A DNA stretch of 24,191 bases from CAYLMG01 sp964464635 (GTDB lineage Bacteria; Planctomycetota; Phycisphaerae; Sedimentisphaerales; Anaerobacaceae): the NCBI GenBank assembly GCA_964464635.1, contig CAYXGT010000040.1, forward strand, positions 1-24,191, given 5' to 3'. This document shows, piece by piece, positions 24,128-24,191 of this stretch. The notes under the pieces are model-generated. The model saw nothing but the letters and a program-made list of their open reading frames with translations, made no database searches and was not told the origin of the DNA. Made by a program: the position numbers and the translations under genes. Position 1 is the first letter of the stretch. Each line of letters begins with the position of its first letter.

Positions 24128-24191
24128 GAAAATTGTAATTATTTTATCCTTTCTCATCGTGTTAATAGTAATTTATGCCTTTGCAAATCCA
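24120..24191 (+). CDS. N-terminus of an exported protein (3' partial)
   Basis: Only 24 codons are in the window. They encode a textbook signal peptide: MYKK, then a long hydrophobic core (IVIILSFLIVLIVIYAF) and a likely cut after AFA before NP. The mature protein is outside the window, so no function can be given. Its start is firmly set by the strong ribosome-binding site at 24105-24113. Confidence 0.75.
   Translation, partial: MYKKIVIILSFLIVLIVIYAFANP

Noticed and set aside
1..24191. Search for CRISPR arrays, insertion sequences, tRNA/rRNA genes and attachment sites
   Set aside because: No regularly spaced repeats, transposase-like ORFs, or recognisable tRNA/rRNA sequences were seen by eye anywhere in the window.

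Overview
The window looks like a piece of chromosome from a polysaccharide-degrading Planctomycetota bacterium, most likely Phycisphaerae / Sedimentisphaerales-like. That guess rests on a giant secreted protein combining beta-helix and lamin-tail modules, rhamnogalacturonan-acetylesterase-like SGNH enzymes, a PPi-type phosphofructokinase, a UroD-like protein inside a sugar operon, and a TRAP uptake system. Taxonomy is inferred from gene content only; related PVC phyla remain possible.

Layout. (1) Positions 2-4750 (+): the C-terminal 1,582 codons of a giant modular extracellular protein whose start lies outside the window. (2) 4990-6300 (+): a secreted S37-family serine peptidase. (3) 6361-7956 (-): a secreted protein with two complete SGNH esterase domains of the rhamnogalacturonan acetylesterase type. 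(4) 8006-9220 (-): a ROK-family repressor. (5) 9221-9430: a divergent control region with two opposed promoters and three inverted repeats. One of these repeats occurs as two related copies, one in each promoter. (6) 9431-21865 (+): an 11-gene, tightly spaced operon (PPi-PFK, UxaE, SDR fructuronate reductase, HAD phosphatase-like, LarA-like nickel epimerase, Gnd, UxaC, UroD-like, DctP, DctQ, DctM) closed by a clear hairpin at 21876-21904. (7) 21943-23706 (-): housekeeping rpsT and a TPR protein. (8) 23707-24191: a non-coding stretch with a promoter carrying a G8 tract, a short leader-like ORF and the first 24 codons of an exported protein.

How it fits together. The operon has the front half of hexuronate catabolism: TRAP uptake, UxaC (galacturonate to tagaturonate), UxaE (tagaturonate to fructuronate) and an SDR (fructuronate to D-mannonate). 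It lacks the usual back half (mannonate dehydratase UxuA, KDG kinase, KDPG aldolase). In that place are a LarA-superfamily protein with all nickel-pincer-cofactor residues in the right spacing, and 6-phosphogluconate dehydrogenase. Because a D-gluconate 2-epimerase (gluconate/mannonate interconversion) is known in the LarA superfamily, the simplest reading is a route mannonate -> gluconate -> 6-phosphogluconate -> ribulose-5-P + CO2. This would feed pectin sugar into the pentose phosphate pathway instead of the KDG/Entner-Doudoroff route. No gluconokinase is visible, so one step must be encoded elsewhere or by an unexpected gene. The neighbouring esterase, and possibly the peptidase and the giant protein, fit extracellular attack on pectin or rhamnogalacturonan.
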